A stretch of 64,000 nucleotides of DNA from Antitrichia curtipendula (lineage: Eukaryota > Streptophyta > Bryopsida > Hypnales > Leucodontaceae): NCBI GenBank assembly GCA_951230915.1, contig OX579633.1:48560029-48624028 (forward strand). The letters run 5' to 3'. Below the pieces are notes generated by a model. The model saw only the letters and a program-made list of their open reading frames with translations, did no database searches and was not told where the DNA came from. Positions 20,401 to 32,988 of this stretch are shown piece after piece. Every line of letters begins with the position of its first letter. The first letter of the stretch is position 1. The translations under genes and the position numbers were made by a program.

Positions 20401-22985
20401 AGGTTGCCATCTTTGGACCACAAGGGCAAGATTGTCTCTTTTGATATGCCAGACGGATATACATCGCGACAAAAGAAACATGCCACGTCCAAAAACATCC
20501 TCTTTTCAACGCCATCATTCAATCCATCAAAACTTATTCGCAAGGTGTTCCAAATTGCTTCATCACCATCCAAATTTTTTCCTCTTGCCATCCTTTGTAG
20601 CGCTCGTTCCCAACTTCGCAATCTCTCTTTATTGCGCAAAAATGCACCCATCACTTTCAAACTCAAAGGCAAGCCATTGCAAGATGCCACAACACGTTTA
20701 ACCAAGGCCACAAAGTCTAGTGACATAGAAGCTACATCCCTACAAAGCTGAGAGGTGAAAAGTGTTGTTGATGCCTTTTCATTCAACAATTCAACGTTCA
20801 ACCTTCCCTCCAATTCCACAAATGCTTCTATAGTACTCCATTGGCGTGTTGTGATAATTACTGTAGTACCCTTGCTAGCTTGAACGATGTCGGGAGGTAC
20901 AACATCAAGCACCAAAGCTTTGTCGTTGACATCATCGAGTACTAAAAGAATCTTCTTTTCAACCAAGAGTTTCTTCATCATTTGTTGAGCATCTCCTAGA
21001 TTCTCAGGTTTTTCATCCTTGCCAAGTTTGGGTAATATGTCACACAATATTTCATAGGAATTTTGATATTTCTTGCAGTCTGCAATAAAGCATGATGTAG
21101 GGTATGAGGAAGTCACGGTCGCATCATCAAAGATTGCCTTTGCTAGTGTGGTTTTGCCAATTCCACCCATGCCAACAATGCCTATGTAGTTCCTTTCCAA
21201 AAGCCCTTTGGCTTTGGATAATTGATCATCCAAATCAACTGGAATTTCCTTTGCAGGTGCAATATGTTCATCCACCTAGACAAATACAAAAAGGAATTCC
21301 TTGTAAAATAGTAACTAAAATAAAAACAATGATAGAAAAGAACTAAAGATGATGACATAAATCAAACATTACTAATCAAATAGCATAGTGAGGCAATTTC
21401 ATACCCTTGAGATATGGATCACCGTGGACATGGAATCTCCATTTGAATGGCAAGATCCTTCCTTCAAAAAAGACTTCTTTAAATTAGTGAGCCTATCACA
21501 AATCTCAATAAAGGTTGGCCGCTGAAGAGGGTCTTGAGACCAACATTCTTGAATTAAAATTGTAAGCCCTTCACAATTGTTGGGTAGGTCTGGTCGCAAG
21601 CTAGGGCCATGAGTATCTTGTATTTGTTCATAAAAATCTTTTGGTTTCAAATTAGAATATGGAACCTTTCCAGATAGAATCTCGGAGCATATCATGGCAA
21701 ATGACCACACATCAGCTTGAAATGGATACCGTGGAGTTTTACTTTCCTTGATCATTTCAGGGGCCATGTATCCTTTTGTTCCAATCATATACTCTGGTGG
21801 CTCCGGATGCTTTGGAGGGCTATAAACCTCCAATTGAGAATTTCCATAATCCATAACCTTGAATGTGTAACAAGGATCCAAATCTTCCAAGGATATTGAG
21901 CTATATAAGATATTATCAGGTTTCAAGTCAAGATGAGCCACTTGCATGTCATGAAGGTAATATACACCCTTGGCAATTTGGTGCATGATGTCAATTGCAA
22001 TAGGATAGGATAAAGGTTGTTTTGCTTTCTTCAAAAAGGTAGACAAGTTTGAATCCATCAACTCCATCACCAAATGCATCTCATGAGTTTCGCATTCGTT
22101 ACAATTCTCATCATTGTTTTTACTAATTCCACAGCCAAAAAATTGAACAAGATTTGGATGGTTCAAGCCAGCCAAGATCCCAGCCTCTTTCCTTGAGTCC
22201 ATGAGATATTCAAGATTGCCTTTCAATACTTTTGTAGCACATGCAAGGCCCAACCAATTTGATTTGTACACTTCTCCACAAGCTCCTGCACCTATTTTTC
22301 CCATTAATTTTGGTATTTTGAAGCCATTAAGAATCTCCAAAGCATCCAAGTCTCCACCATCAACTCGATCCAAATTTCTAAGTCGCAACAATAGATGTTG
22401 TGCCATTTCATAATCCTCTATGATTTCTCCTTGAAGTAGAAGTTCAAGCCTCATCTTGAGTTCTTGTCCATCTTCAACAACTTGATCATAGGTAGCTGCA
22501 TCAAATTGAAGAAGTAACACATCATTTGATGGGTTGGGATGGTGGAATAAATACATGTCCCTTGCTCTATTGTAACAACACTTGAGATTCAAGAGCAACT
22601 CACGAAAAGTCTCTTTGTTTTGGAGTTGAAATACAGCGGAATGGCACCATCGATCTTCTTCTGTGCAAGATTTCTCCACAATCTCTACTTTCATTTGAAG
22701 ACGAAACAATTCTTCACATACAAATTGGAAATTGAGATCTGGAGTAGTACTTGACACCATCTCCTTGATCCCCTTCATGGCCAATACAAGTTTTTCAAAA
22801 AGATGTGCACATTGATTTTTATTCAAGACCTTTTTCTTTGAAGATGCTTTGATAGCCTTCAAGCATTTCTCAAGACTTGGTATAACATTGCAAAGTCTTT
22901 TGTATTGCGTACTTTGCATTTTTGAGATATCCTTCTTCTTCCTGTAGAATATGTAATGTCTACAATCAACAAGATATTTTGACAA
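17431..22985 (-). CDS. Kinase-NB-ARC-LRR immune-receptor-type protein (PNL class) with a degenerate ZZ-finger tail
   Basis: Three exons (22,985-21,405, 21,275-20,232, 20,031-17,431) join in phase 0 to about 1,741 residues. The order is a helical N-terminal region (about 25-215), then a protein kinase at about 225-505. The kinase has GKIGAGACGEVYK, a lysine at K252, HLDLKPDN with D353, D379-Y-G instead of DFG, and APE at 408-410. NB-ARC covers 528-875: P-loop GMGGIGKTT 562-570, LLVLDDV, TTVIITTR, GLPL, and MHD at 844-846, all intact. About 27 LRRs of 24 residues (LPKEVGNLSSLTTLxLSGCSSLVD) follow from about 1,019. The tail (1,691-1,731) resembles a ZZ zinc finger lacking its middle cysteine pair. 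NLRs sense pathogen effectors and switch by ADP/ATP exchange in NB-ARC. The start is the first Met of the open exon; M23 is an alternative. The HLD and DYG variants suggest a non-RD, possibly still active, kinase. Kinase-NBS-LRR genes are a moss speciality. Confidence 0.88.
17460..17590 (-). other. Degenerate ZZ-type zinc-finger region of the NLR
   Basis: The tail reads HHGGVTCDGCEVTPIVGP, then RMKAKATFKI, then DYDLCIECF. First (C1698, C1701) and last (C1724, C1727) CxxC pairs are present. At the usual middle KCxxC site the sequence is KAKAT, without cysteine. Nothing comparable belongs to the standard NLR core, so it is an extra C-terminal domain. Confidence 0.65.
17760..19620 (-). repeat. 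72-bp tandem repeat array encoding the LRRs
   Basis: About 27 units of 72 bp (24 codons) are near-identical at DNA level. On the plus strand each reads roughly GACAAGTTCCCCACTTCTTTTGGCAAATC..., GAGCATCCACTCAAA. Because 72 is divisible by three and stops are rare, the array is also open in antisense and shifted frames. Those extra frames are by-products. Confidence 0.9.
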
Positions 22986-23041
22986 GATGTAACAAAACCA
23001 ACTACCTTATGGTACATATTAAAAACATCAAATACATTCAA

Positions 23042-25440
23042 CTAACTAAACTTGATTGTCTAGAAATAGAGTTGTATTGAGATAAGATTACATACTTTTA
23101 AATTTGATTACTTACATAAATGCTTAAAAAAGATTGTTTGTAGAGTTTGATGTCAATCAAATAGAAAATTGTATCAGTAACTTCGTTATTTGAACACTAT
23201 TTTATTCTGACATGCACTTTTCATACTCACCAGGGAAACCATGTGAAACTCATGAATTTCCAAAACATGGAGATGGCCAGCGTGAAGAAACTTGCAATCC
23301 ACATCCCAAAGAAAGCCATTTGATGCAGCAAATGGAATAATATATCAAACACCTACAATATCTTTCAAACAAATTCAAATAAAATAGTTAGAATGTAATA
23401 TTCAAATGAGAAAAATGAGCAAGGTCACAATAAAAGCTTTAATTAACCAATACATTTAAAAATGTTCTCGTGCGCATAAAAAGTTTCATCAAAATGACTT
23501 ACGAAAAATTCTATAAATTTACTATTATACAACAACTAAGGGTTACAAAACACAAAAATCTTATTCAAATTTATCAGGTCACAAAACTTTGCACAAAAAC
23601 TATATACTATATATATTGCAATATCACCAATATTATTCCACAAACTCCACAAAAAATGGATAAATAAGTGACACATCTTAGATACATATTGGAGGCCTTT
23701 ATGATATTCAACACATACATCACTCACTTGATTTCTTTTTAATTGTTCACTTTGTAGTTTGTAAGTGGATCCCTATGTATTCCCAAGACGACATGCACAT
23801 GACAAAATTTCAAAAGAATTCTATTCAGAAAAAATAAAACACTATTGAGTCTATTCTTACATTTGATGAGTCCTACGTCCTATTGGATCTTGTAATTCTT
23901 CACACTTTACTAAAGTGGATTGTTTTAGTGCTTTTAGCAATGACATTGTCTCCATTTGCAACAATTACCAAATAAAATTTAGATGTAAAAAATCTTTTGG
24001 AATTGTAGGTACTTAACAATAACGAAGCAAATAGGAATACTTCATAATCAAATACAATAGAGGCAATAAAACATTTTAAGCCTTTCATCTCAATTGTCAC
24101 ATGATGACAACAAAAAATATCCTCAAAATATAAGCCACACTATGTTTTCTATAGAAAATTAACTTGGGGAGTTCACTTAGAGTATCCATTAGAAACCACA
24201 TGTGAACCAAATTTTAAACCTCCTATATAATTTTCGAATTTTAAATATAAATAAATAAATAAAATATGAATAGATTTTCCTACTTTAAAAGTTTATGTTT
24301 TGAAATATTGATATTTTTATTTGTTAATAATAATTAGTTCCAAAATTTTGAAGCAAAAAGATACACTGGAGAACTAAAAAATAACTTTGACACCCCTATA
24401 TTTATATAAGAAAAAATTGTCTAAAAAATGAACAAAAAATTCCTAAAAATAACTCTCTATTGAAAGCTCAAGTTGAGTTGAATATTGATTCAATGGTCAT
24501 CTAAATGTGTTATCTATAATCTTTGAGTTGAAAAATATGCCATTTTAATTCATTTTCAACCTCTTATAGAAATCATTTCATATTTTATTTGAGTTGAAAA
24601 ATTTGACAATAGAAATCAATAGTCATTATTAAACAATATTAAAAAATTTAGGTTCAAATTATAGTTTATTAGAAACCACTTGTTCGCAAGTGGTTTGTTG
24701 TAATAGAACTAAATACACCCCCCAAGAAAATTAATAAACTTTGATTTTGTTTGTACAAGAGAGGACTTTTACAAAAAGAATGTAATGCACTCAAATTCAC
24801 AATTATCCTTCCATTTCATATGGCAAAAGAATAGGGATCAACTTTAGGAATCTAAATTACAACTTGTTGAATTGGAATGGAAGCAATTATAATACAATGG
24901 ATCCCAAAAACCGACCTAAGCAACAATTCAAAACCAAAGCTACTCTAACTCATTTGCAATCGGTCAACCTACCAAATATTAGATAAGTTTGACAACAACT
25001 TCACAAAAGAATAATGATTCATAACATTTCTCTTCGTTGTGTCAAATTTAAAATCTAGATATAAAATCTAGATGTTAATAAAGAACTAATATCATACAAT
25101 ATATAGAAGATAGATGATTATATAAAATATGAAGTTGTTAATCAAAATATTGATATGTTACTAACGATGTTTGGATACAGGTACAAGATAAGGAATACAA
25201 TTGTTAATCCTATATTGATTGCAATCTAGCGTTTGCAAAAAATGTATACATGTGGTACGTAATGAAATTACAAATTTGGAAGATTATTGTTTCTAAGTGG
25301 TTGACATTTCCTCCCTTTCCTCTCAAAAGAGAGGAACACACCAGACCATTTGTCCACAATTGGCAAACTGAAACAGCAAAAACACACCATGACTTGGAAA
25401 CAACTTTAGCAATGGAAGATTAGTAAATGGAAGAACAGTC
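23042..25440. other. AT-rich intergenic region, 5' of the NLR gene
   Basis: The promoter and 5' leader of the minus-strand NLR should lie in the first few hundred bases. A possible upstream splice site is not resolvable. Beyond that I see only low-complexity AT-rich sequence. Confidence 0.5.
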
Positions 25441-25452
25441 TGCCAATCCTTT

Positions 25453-27470
25453 CAGAATACACACCTTAACACACTAGCGATGTGGATCCAGTTGCAAGGA
25501 AGAGGAGTGCCGCAGACTGACCAAGAAACTGAGCACGCAACTCCCACTCAAGTCTCAACAAGACACAAGGAGATGCAAGTCCAGACGATCTGCCATGTTG
25601 CCTCATCAGTTTGAAACTGCAACGATGAAATGGCACAACAGAGAAGAAATCAGCAGGGTACCACACAAGCTAGATACACAAGCAACCATGGTTTGGATGT
25701 CACTTGAAACAAAACGACAAAAAGGAACACCAACACAAACGTGTTTCCAAACTATCGACCTCCAGATCTCAAGCTCCCACACGCACAATCCACCTTTGTG
25801 GTATCGTACACCAAAAAATTGGCGAGGAAGGGAAGCTACATCACTGAACGAAGATACAACCCATGACTGGAACTCACAGAGTTGAAGGAAATTCCCGGAT
25901 GCCCACTCGGTAGCGACAATGGAGGAGAAATTGCACGAATGATGACAGCGTGAACACACACGACGAGAGGTTTAAACGATGCAGCTTCGGAGGTGCAAAA
26001 GCTTGATGGGAATCTCTCAGGCAGACACAACCAGAGTGAAAAGAGTAGCATAGTTGCAGAGTTTGACAAAGGGCAGAGCGCCATAGCCAGCGTGAACTGT
26101 GAAGTCTAGTAACTGGAAGGCGAACTGCGAGTCGTGGTAGGTAGCGGTGGCAAAAATTCAAGGTACTGTAGCATTTCTTTGACGTGGGACTTGCTTGCGT
26201 GCACTGGCAGCTTTCCCCACGTGAAAAGTGCTCTTATAATACTATAATCTGTAAAGTCTTTGGCAGAGTGAGGACTGTTCCCAATGCTGGGCATCCGTGC
26301 TGTTGAAATCCTTGGCTAGATTTCGGGATTCCACAGGATGGTCTGCACGTCTGTACGGACACTAACTTTCATACCGGAAGATGAGTTACTTTGGAACAGT
26401 TTACCGGTGCAAACAGAATACACACTTTAGCACACCAGCGATGTGGATCCAATTGCAAGGGAGAAGAGCGCCAGGGTAGAGTGCCCAAGAACCAGAGCAA
26501 CAACTCCCGTTAGAGTCTCAGCAAGAAACAGGGAGATGTAGGTCCAGAAGATCTGCCGCATCTTGCATCGTTAGTTTGAAACTCTAGCACTGCAATGACG
26601 CAACAAAGAAGAAGCCAACAAGGTACCACACACACAAGCTAGAAATACAAGCGACCAGGGTTTGGATGTCACTTGGAACAAAACAACGGAAAACGAACAC
26701 CAACACAAAGTTATTCATTACCAACCTCTCGACATCCAGATCTCAAGCACCGGACCCCACAACCCACCTTAAGTTTGTGGTATCGTACAGGAAACAAACC
26801 TGGCAAGGAAGGGAAGCTACTTCACTGAAAATGGATACAACCCAGGCCTGTGAAATTTATAGATCTAGGTAAGTTCTCAGATGCCGACTATGGTAGCCAT
26901 GATGCAGGAAAGATTGCATGAAACGATGAGAGCATGAACTCGCACCTGGAGAGGTCCCGATGATGTAGCTTCGGAGGTGCAAAAGCTTGATGGGAATCGC
27001 TCTAAGGGCAGAAACACCGAGAGTGAAAAGAGGAGCAGAGTTGCAAAGTTCGACAAACGGCAGAACGCCATAGCCAGCGAGAACTGTGAAGAAGCCAGGG
27101 TCGGAGGGGTGTGGTAACTCGTGAGCGAACTGTAGCAGTGACCCAGTCGCGGTAGCTAGTGGTGGCAATAATTGAAGGTACTGTAGCATTTCATGGACGC
27201 GGGACTTGCTTGCGTTCACAAGCAGCTTTCCACACGTGTCCGTCCCTTGTCCAGGACACCTGTGGCTGTCAGGTTTGTATATCTGTGAAATCCCGTTTCA
27301 TTTGCCTTCAAAAAGAAATAAATAAATGCTCTTATAATACTATAATGTAAGTCTTTGTCAGGTTGAGGACGGTGGTTTCAACGCTGGGGATCCGTGCTGT
27401 TGAAATGCTTGGCTACATTGCAGGATTCTACCGGATAGTCTGCATGTCTGTAAGTTACTGACACTAAGCA
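25453..27470. repeat. Tandem duplication, two units of about 0.95 kb
   Basis: Unit 1 (about 25,453-26,378) begins CAGAATACACACCTTAAC and GCGATGTGGATCCAGTTGCAAGG. Unit 2 (about 26,410-27,470) begins CAGAATACACACTTTAGC and GCGATGTGGATCCAATTGCAAGG. Matching blocks continue in order to GTCTGCA(C/T)GTCTGTA at the end, and unit 2 carries some extra bases near 27,230. Identity is moderate. No conserved reading frame survives in both copies, so it appears non-coding. Confidence 0.75.
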
Positions 27471-27681
27471 AAAGCTTGGTCAAAGTCTTCCCAGTTGGCC
27501 ATGGCTGCGTCATGCATCCGCTGTTAGGGACCCAGCTCCAAAAGAAACAACGGTGGGGATACTTAACCCTTAAACGCCTTGGATTGCGACGAAAGCATAG
27601 ACTATCAAGGGCAACTGTGGAAATCTGAAAGGAGCACCTCTTTGCAATTACCATAGGCAATCTCAGTGCTTATTAACATAC

Positions 27682-27808
27682 CTCTATCCAGACTTGAGTT
27701 CAGAGCTTTGAAGTGCTTAACAAGAGGATCATTTGGTGACTCTACACTGTTTCTATTGAGGGCGCTCTCAATCATCGTTTGATAGTGCTTCATAAGCTCC
27801 TCGGAGAG
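27682..27808 (-). CDS. Possible lone exon of an unknown gene
   Basis: The minus strand encodes SEELMKHYQTMIESALNRN..., DPLVKHFKALNSSLDR. It lies between a plausible acceptor (GCAGTAG) and a strong donor (GATAGAG|GTATGTT). I do not recognise the family, and neighbouring exons could not be placed. It may be a fragment left beside the duplication at 25,453-27,470. Confidence 0.2.
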
Positions 27809-28553
27809 CTACTGCTTAAAGATCGGATTATAAAGCATCTGTAGAAACAAGGTCGTTTCCTGCAAAATCCATAGCACAGTTTACAGATAAAACAGAGAAC
27901 AAATGACTCAAGCTGTCACCATCAAACAATCTAAAGATTCCAGAAGCTCAGCATCACACCACAACAAATATGACAAACAAGTTTAAGTTTTCACTACCAC
28001 GCTACAATAAACAAATAACTGCCCATAAGGACCAAAAGTGGCCCCTTCCAAAATCTCTAGGAGTTGATATAAATCATTTTGTAAGCTTGAAGGAATGGGA
28101 CAAAACGTAGCAATAAAAAGATAAAATCATGCTCTAAATCTTTACCAAAATAAATATGTTTTGGGATTGACTGTGATCAACTAGTAGCTTCTACAGAGGA
28201 ATTCCCGTTTTTAATTTTGGAGATAACTTACTTTAAAAAAATAATCCAAGAGAAAGGGTCGTAAAAGAAGGGACCAATGGTTAGAAATTTCAAAAATATT
28301 ACCCCCTCCATGCTCTAATATAGCACGCTCTGATATGTCTTCAGTAGCATCTATAATGGGGCTTTTAACTCCAAACAATGAAGAAGCCGATTAGAGCAGT
28401 GAGCAACGCAATCTCAAGTCTTACTTGAAAGGTCTTGAAGCTGCAGACTATTCCGAGACCCTGATTTTTCAGTAGAGGCATTGAAAGAGGATTTCACGTA
28501 CTCGTTTCTACCTACAAAGACAGATGCCAGGAATGGGATCCGGCCTTTACGTA

Positions 28554-28673
28554 CTAGAGAACGCGCCGTATAAGGCGCATTCTGCGTAGGAGCAAGCCAG
28601 TGGGCGAGCCCGGCAGGGCGAGCTCATGGGCGAGCTCCTGTGCAGAATGCGCCTTACACGGCGCGTTCCCTAG
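28554..28673. mobile_element. GC-rich palindromic element (fold-back MITE-like)
   Basis: The arms at about 28,554-28,585 (CTAGAGAACGCGCCGTATAA...) and 28,642-28,673 are reverse complements with about two mismatches. The 56-bp GC-rich middle contains GGGCGAGC repeats. Part of the arm (GGCGCATTCTGC) recurs once more near 28,762. No ORF. It stands out sharply from the AT-rich surroundings. Confidence 0.7.
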
Positions 28674-28722
28674 CGTTAAGAGGTGAGGGAACTCTATGGG
28701 AACAACGAAAACAGCTGCACCT

Positions 28723-28745
28723 GCCGATTCTGCAACAGAATCGGC
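28723..28745. repeat. Short perfect hairpin
   Basis: GCCGATTCTG (28,723-28,732) pairs exactly with CAGAATCGGC (28,736-28,745) across a 3-nt loop. No T-run follows and this is a plant genome, so it is not a bacterial-type terminator. Confidence 0.6.
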
Positions 28746-31700
28746 CTCACTCCTCATGTGGCGCATTCTGCTTCATTGGGATGCCCTGAAATGGGACGAA
28801 TCTACCACCGAGGCTCTTAACGTTAAGGTAAAGCTAAACTAAATTCCACAAAAACATTGACATCATTCTCCAACTTCACAAGTTATAGCTTAGGACACAT
28901 GAGCCGCTCGTGCATCCACACCCTGTCCTCGGCATCCTCGAGATAGAAGAGAGAAAACCTTTCCAAACTACCTGCAATAGTGCATGGCGATCATCTTAGC
29001 GACCGAAGAGAATATGCATTTCCACCGACGAAACCCTAATCCGGAGTGCAGGTTAGCAAGAAGAGTGAGTACAAATCTTGATTGTCTCTTATTACGGTAA
29101 GCAAGTATGCGAAGACTCAGCTTGGGTGAGTGAGTGTTTCGTTTTGTATACTGCGAAGTTTCAGGTGCGGAGTGAAGGTACAGAAGTGCAGAAAAGAAGG
29201 TTGAATTGAACTGAACTGCAATTCCGCCACAAGAAAAATCAGCGAAGAAGTGAAAGATTCATATCGGAATTACTCCTGCACTTCTGCCATTTCGAATTCT
29301 TCCTTTATGAGCTTAAATTATCAACGCCGGAGCTATGATTACCGCATCTGTAATTCTTGGAATCCCGAATTGTCACATTCTTCAAGTGAGATAGCAACCG
29401 CTTGCCGGCAGATGATCAAGCATTCTTGCGAAAAGTATGAGCTACGGAGACTCACTTTGCTCTGTGCGTACAATACTGAAAACCTAACAACAAATTACGA
29501 AAAAAGCATATAGGCAACGACAAGCCGAACTCTTGCCAATACGGTACTAACAGTGCATCGATGGAGAAGTAAGGAAATTTTTTGTTACTGTAATAGCAGT
29601 AACTATTTCAAGATATTGCACATAACATATTTAGCAAGACAACGACATTGCATTGTTATGGTAGCATTCACCCTACCTTCCTAAACCACCTAAACCAGGC
29701 CCTGAGAATGTGAAGACGAGAATGTTTAGGGTTCTGGGAAACCATATCCTAAACAGGAAAATGACTTCAATACTCTGCAGCACCAGGGTGTTTTTGTTTT
29801 GACGATTTGGCGGCCATTTGCAACAAAGTACCACCCCCTTGGAACAAAATGGTACTGAAAGGGTGGAAAATTGCCAAAAAATTTCAAATTTAAAAAAAAA
29901 TCCTTGGATGAAATCTCCAAATTGTGAATGAAAACAAAATTACGGATATGTGATATGCATTAATGTGATGTTTTTTATCCAACATGTAGATAAATGTTGA
30001 AATTTGGAGCACCGCTATAACATTTAATATTGCCACTTCGGTACTTCATAAAAAATGAAAATAAAAATAAAATTGTGTAGTACGACAACAATATGGTGGG
30101 AAAAAAGAACAAAACAAAAATACAAATCTTTGTAAAAGTTCAACAAGAACAACCAACCACATTTGCTATTTAAAACAAAAAACAAATTTCTACAGTTATT
30201 AGTTTATGGCAAAGTAACTAACAAAATTAAAATCCTTCAAAAACAAGATACTACCATAGATGCTTGGAGAGTACATTAGAACACCACGACCTAGCTTATG
30301 CACAGAAAAAAAAGATTCACCTTCAATATCTACACATAATCAACTCAAACGGAGACAAGACCTCCTCCAACAGATATTGGTAGACCTTGTGTTGTACCAT
30401 GACCATTGGGTTTGGAATTCTCAAAAATTTAGTATTTTTAGTTAATCATACTTAACCTCTTTCTAATTACTACTTTTTCAAGCTTGAATATGAAAAAAAT
30501 TTGTTGAATATTCTTATATATATTTCAAATTATTTCTTCAACATATTATAGAGAGATGCAAGTTGTAGGACATATACATTTTTGGATAAAAAGTTTAAAA
30601 GATAAGATCTAACCATTTGGGAAGAGTTGAAAATACTTCCTTTTGAAATTTGAGCATCATGATCTTGCAATTGGCAATGTTTCTTAGTGTAATATTTTAG
30701 AAGGGTGTACTTTAACAAGTTAATAAAAGAATCCTATGGATGGATTTGTTAATGAATAAACATAGATGAAGATTTTAGCCTTGCTTTGGATACAAGTATA
30801 TTTTGGGCCTAAAAGCACGACATTCTTCTAGAGGTTAAGAATAATAATATTATAATTCTAAATGCAATGCAAACATTTTTATTTTTATATAACCACATTG
30901 AAAACTTAAGAATGTTACAACATAACAATATTTACCAGTGGTATTAGTATGTCTTGCATATGTAACCTATTCTTCTTTTCTATTTATTTATTTTTTAATC
31001 TTCAGCCTCTCATAGTTATATAATATTCTACCATTGTTTTTTTAATAAAGCGTAGCCAAAATCTTTGTTGAATAATGTTATGAAACTAATTGAAGTAAGA
31101 AACAAGTTCTTCTATAAGACCATAGAATTTAATTTGGTTTACAAAGGCTTCTGCGCTCTAGATTTTCACTTGTGTCAAACTAATTAAAAAATATTCTTAA
31201 AATTTTTTAATATTTTTGGAAAGCAAATGAATCAAGTTCTAATGAGGGATTTAACCAAAACTTGTTTTATTTATTTTATTCCATTTTTTCTTGTTTCTAT
31301 AGTGACTCTAAAAAATTTGGTTGAGGTAACTAATTCTAAAAACTCTAATTCTAAATATTTTGAGGTACAAAATATTTTTGTTATTTGGTATAATAGGTAT
31401 GATTAAAGTTTTGATAACTTATAACATATTTTTGTTGAAATTTGGCTAAATAATTACATTTACTTCTTAAAGTTTTGTAAAAGTTGAGAACTTTGTCAAA
31501 ATCTATCAATATTTAACTCCAAATAAGAATTGCTACTAAATGAGAAAATTAGTATCATCAACAAATTAGTATCACTATAAAATTTTATTTTATAAGTAAT
31601 AGTACTAGTGTTTTTATTTTGAACTAGGGTGGTCCTTATTCAAAATAAAGACTCTAATTGATACAATACAATTGTATTTCAACCTATACTAATTCAACAT

Positions 31701-31804
31701 AGTGTCACTTTAGTGTCATACACACTAACAAAAAATCCTCCTAAAAATGGGATTATTTTTAAAATAAATAAATTTATGCACTATCTATATATACCTTAAA
31801 TTAG

Positions 31805-31905
31805 TTAGTTTGTTTTGTTTGTTACTTTGAGATCTCCAAAATTATGTATTTCCAGCTACATTCTTGGTACGGTTGGAAAGCTCTCTATGAGGAGAGGTGC
31901 ACAAA
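31805..31905 (-). repeat. Dispersed repeat copy, inverted relative to 42,180-42,665
   Basis: The reverse complement contains GAGAGCTTTCCAACCGTACC... and GAGATCTCAAAGTAACAAAC. These match the blocks GAAAGCTTTCTAACAATACC and GAGATCTCATTGTAACAAAC at about 42,590-42,655. A weaker relative lies near 59,110-59,200. Confidence 0.4.
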
Positions 31906-32030
31906 TTTTGTTTCGTGGTGTTTTAACTCATGACAAAAAAATATTGAATTTGGGAGTTTTTATGATTATGAATTTAAAAAAGAAATTACTTTCACTTTTA
32001 TTTTATTGTAACTACAAGCACATGACACAC

Positions 32031-32554
32031 TACCATAGTGTGACATGGGTTTCGATTTTTATTAATTCAAAAATATAAAAAACAAATTTCTTGAAAATGG
32101 GAGGAAATAAATAACAAAATGTGTGAAAAATGAGGAAGAGATATGATGAAAAGTTCAGTAATTATCCTTTGGCAACACAAAATATTTTTAATAAATCTGT
32201 TGTAGTACATTGCATATTCACTATTCATTCACTATCATTGTTGTGGTTTGTTCTGGCTTGGTATTCTATATATATTCAAATAAGTTTGATTGGCCAATAA
32301 AAGCAAATAAATGAACCACTATTGCTTCAACTGTTACCGATTCAATTAAAACCCGTTAAACCCACTCCACTTTCATTCACCTTGATTGTCCTCCATATTT
32401 TGTTCAAATTGAATGTATGACGAAAAGTCTAATAATTATGTACTTAAAAAAACGAAATCATCATTATTCCATTTAAATATAAAGGAACCTTCTTCAGATA
32501 AAAATAATAATTATTTCGATTTTTCAAAAACGAAACCCATGTCACACTACGGTA
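32031..32554. mobile_element. Inverted-repeat (fold-back) element upstream of the LETM1-like gene
   Basis: The left end (about 32,031-32,054, CTACCATAGTGTGACATGGG...) and right end (about 32,531-32,554, CGAAACCCATGTCACACTAC...) are reverse complements with about one mismatch over 24 bp. The interior is AT-rich without an ORF. It ends about 430 bp before the LETM1-like start codon, so it may border or enter the promoter. Confidence 0.5.
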
Positions 32555-32988
32555 GTAGTGGATTATGGAAAGTCGGATAGGGATCCAGATTTAATTATAA
32601 ACTAAACTAAGCTTAGTGGCAATGGATTTGGACATTCGGTGATGAGGATGAAGAAGCAAAAGCGGTAAGCCGGGTAACTCCAGTGGTGCTGCCAAGCTCG
32701 CTCGTCGCTTCATTGCAACACGACCTTCAACGCTTCTCCATAGCCAGCTCTCGCAATTGCTTCCACTGCAAGTGTGAATTCCGAAATCTTATTACATGAA
32801 CTTATCCTGAGATTTTTCGACAGGAACTTGACCGCGGTGGTGGAGAGTATTGACGCCTACTTTCGGAGCCAGGTTCGCCGTTTGTTTTTGCTTGTGGACA
32901 ATTTCTGGCAGAGTAGGGGCGTTGGAGAATTGGACATCTCCATGTGTGATCAGCGTTCAGGAAGGAGGATTTTGTTACGGTCGCGGCG

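Larger units (their letters stand above)
29530..32640. other. AT-rich intergenic region
   Basis: No supported gene. It contains a dispersed-repeat copy near 31,800-31,900 and the inverted repeat at 32,031-32,554. Confidence 0.5.

Noticed and set aside
28723..28745. Rho-independent terminator
   Set aside because: No T-run follows, and transcription termination of this type does not apply to plant nuclear genes.
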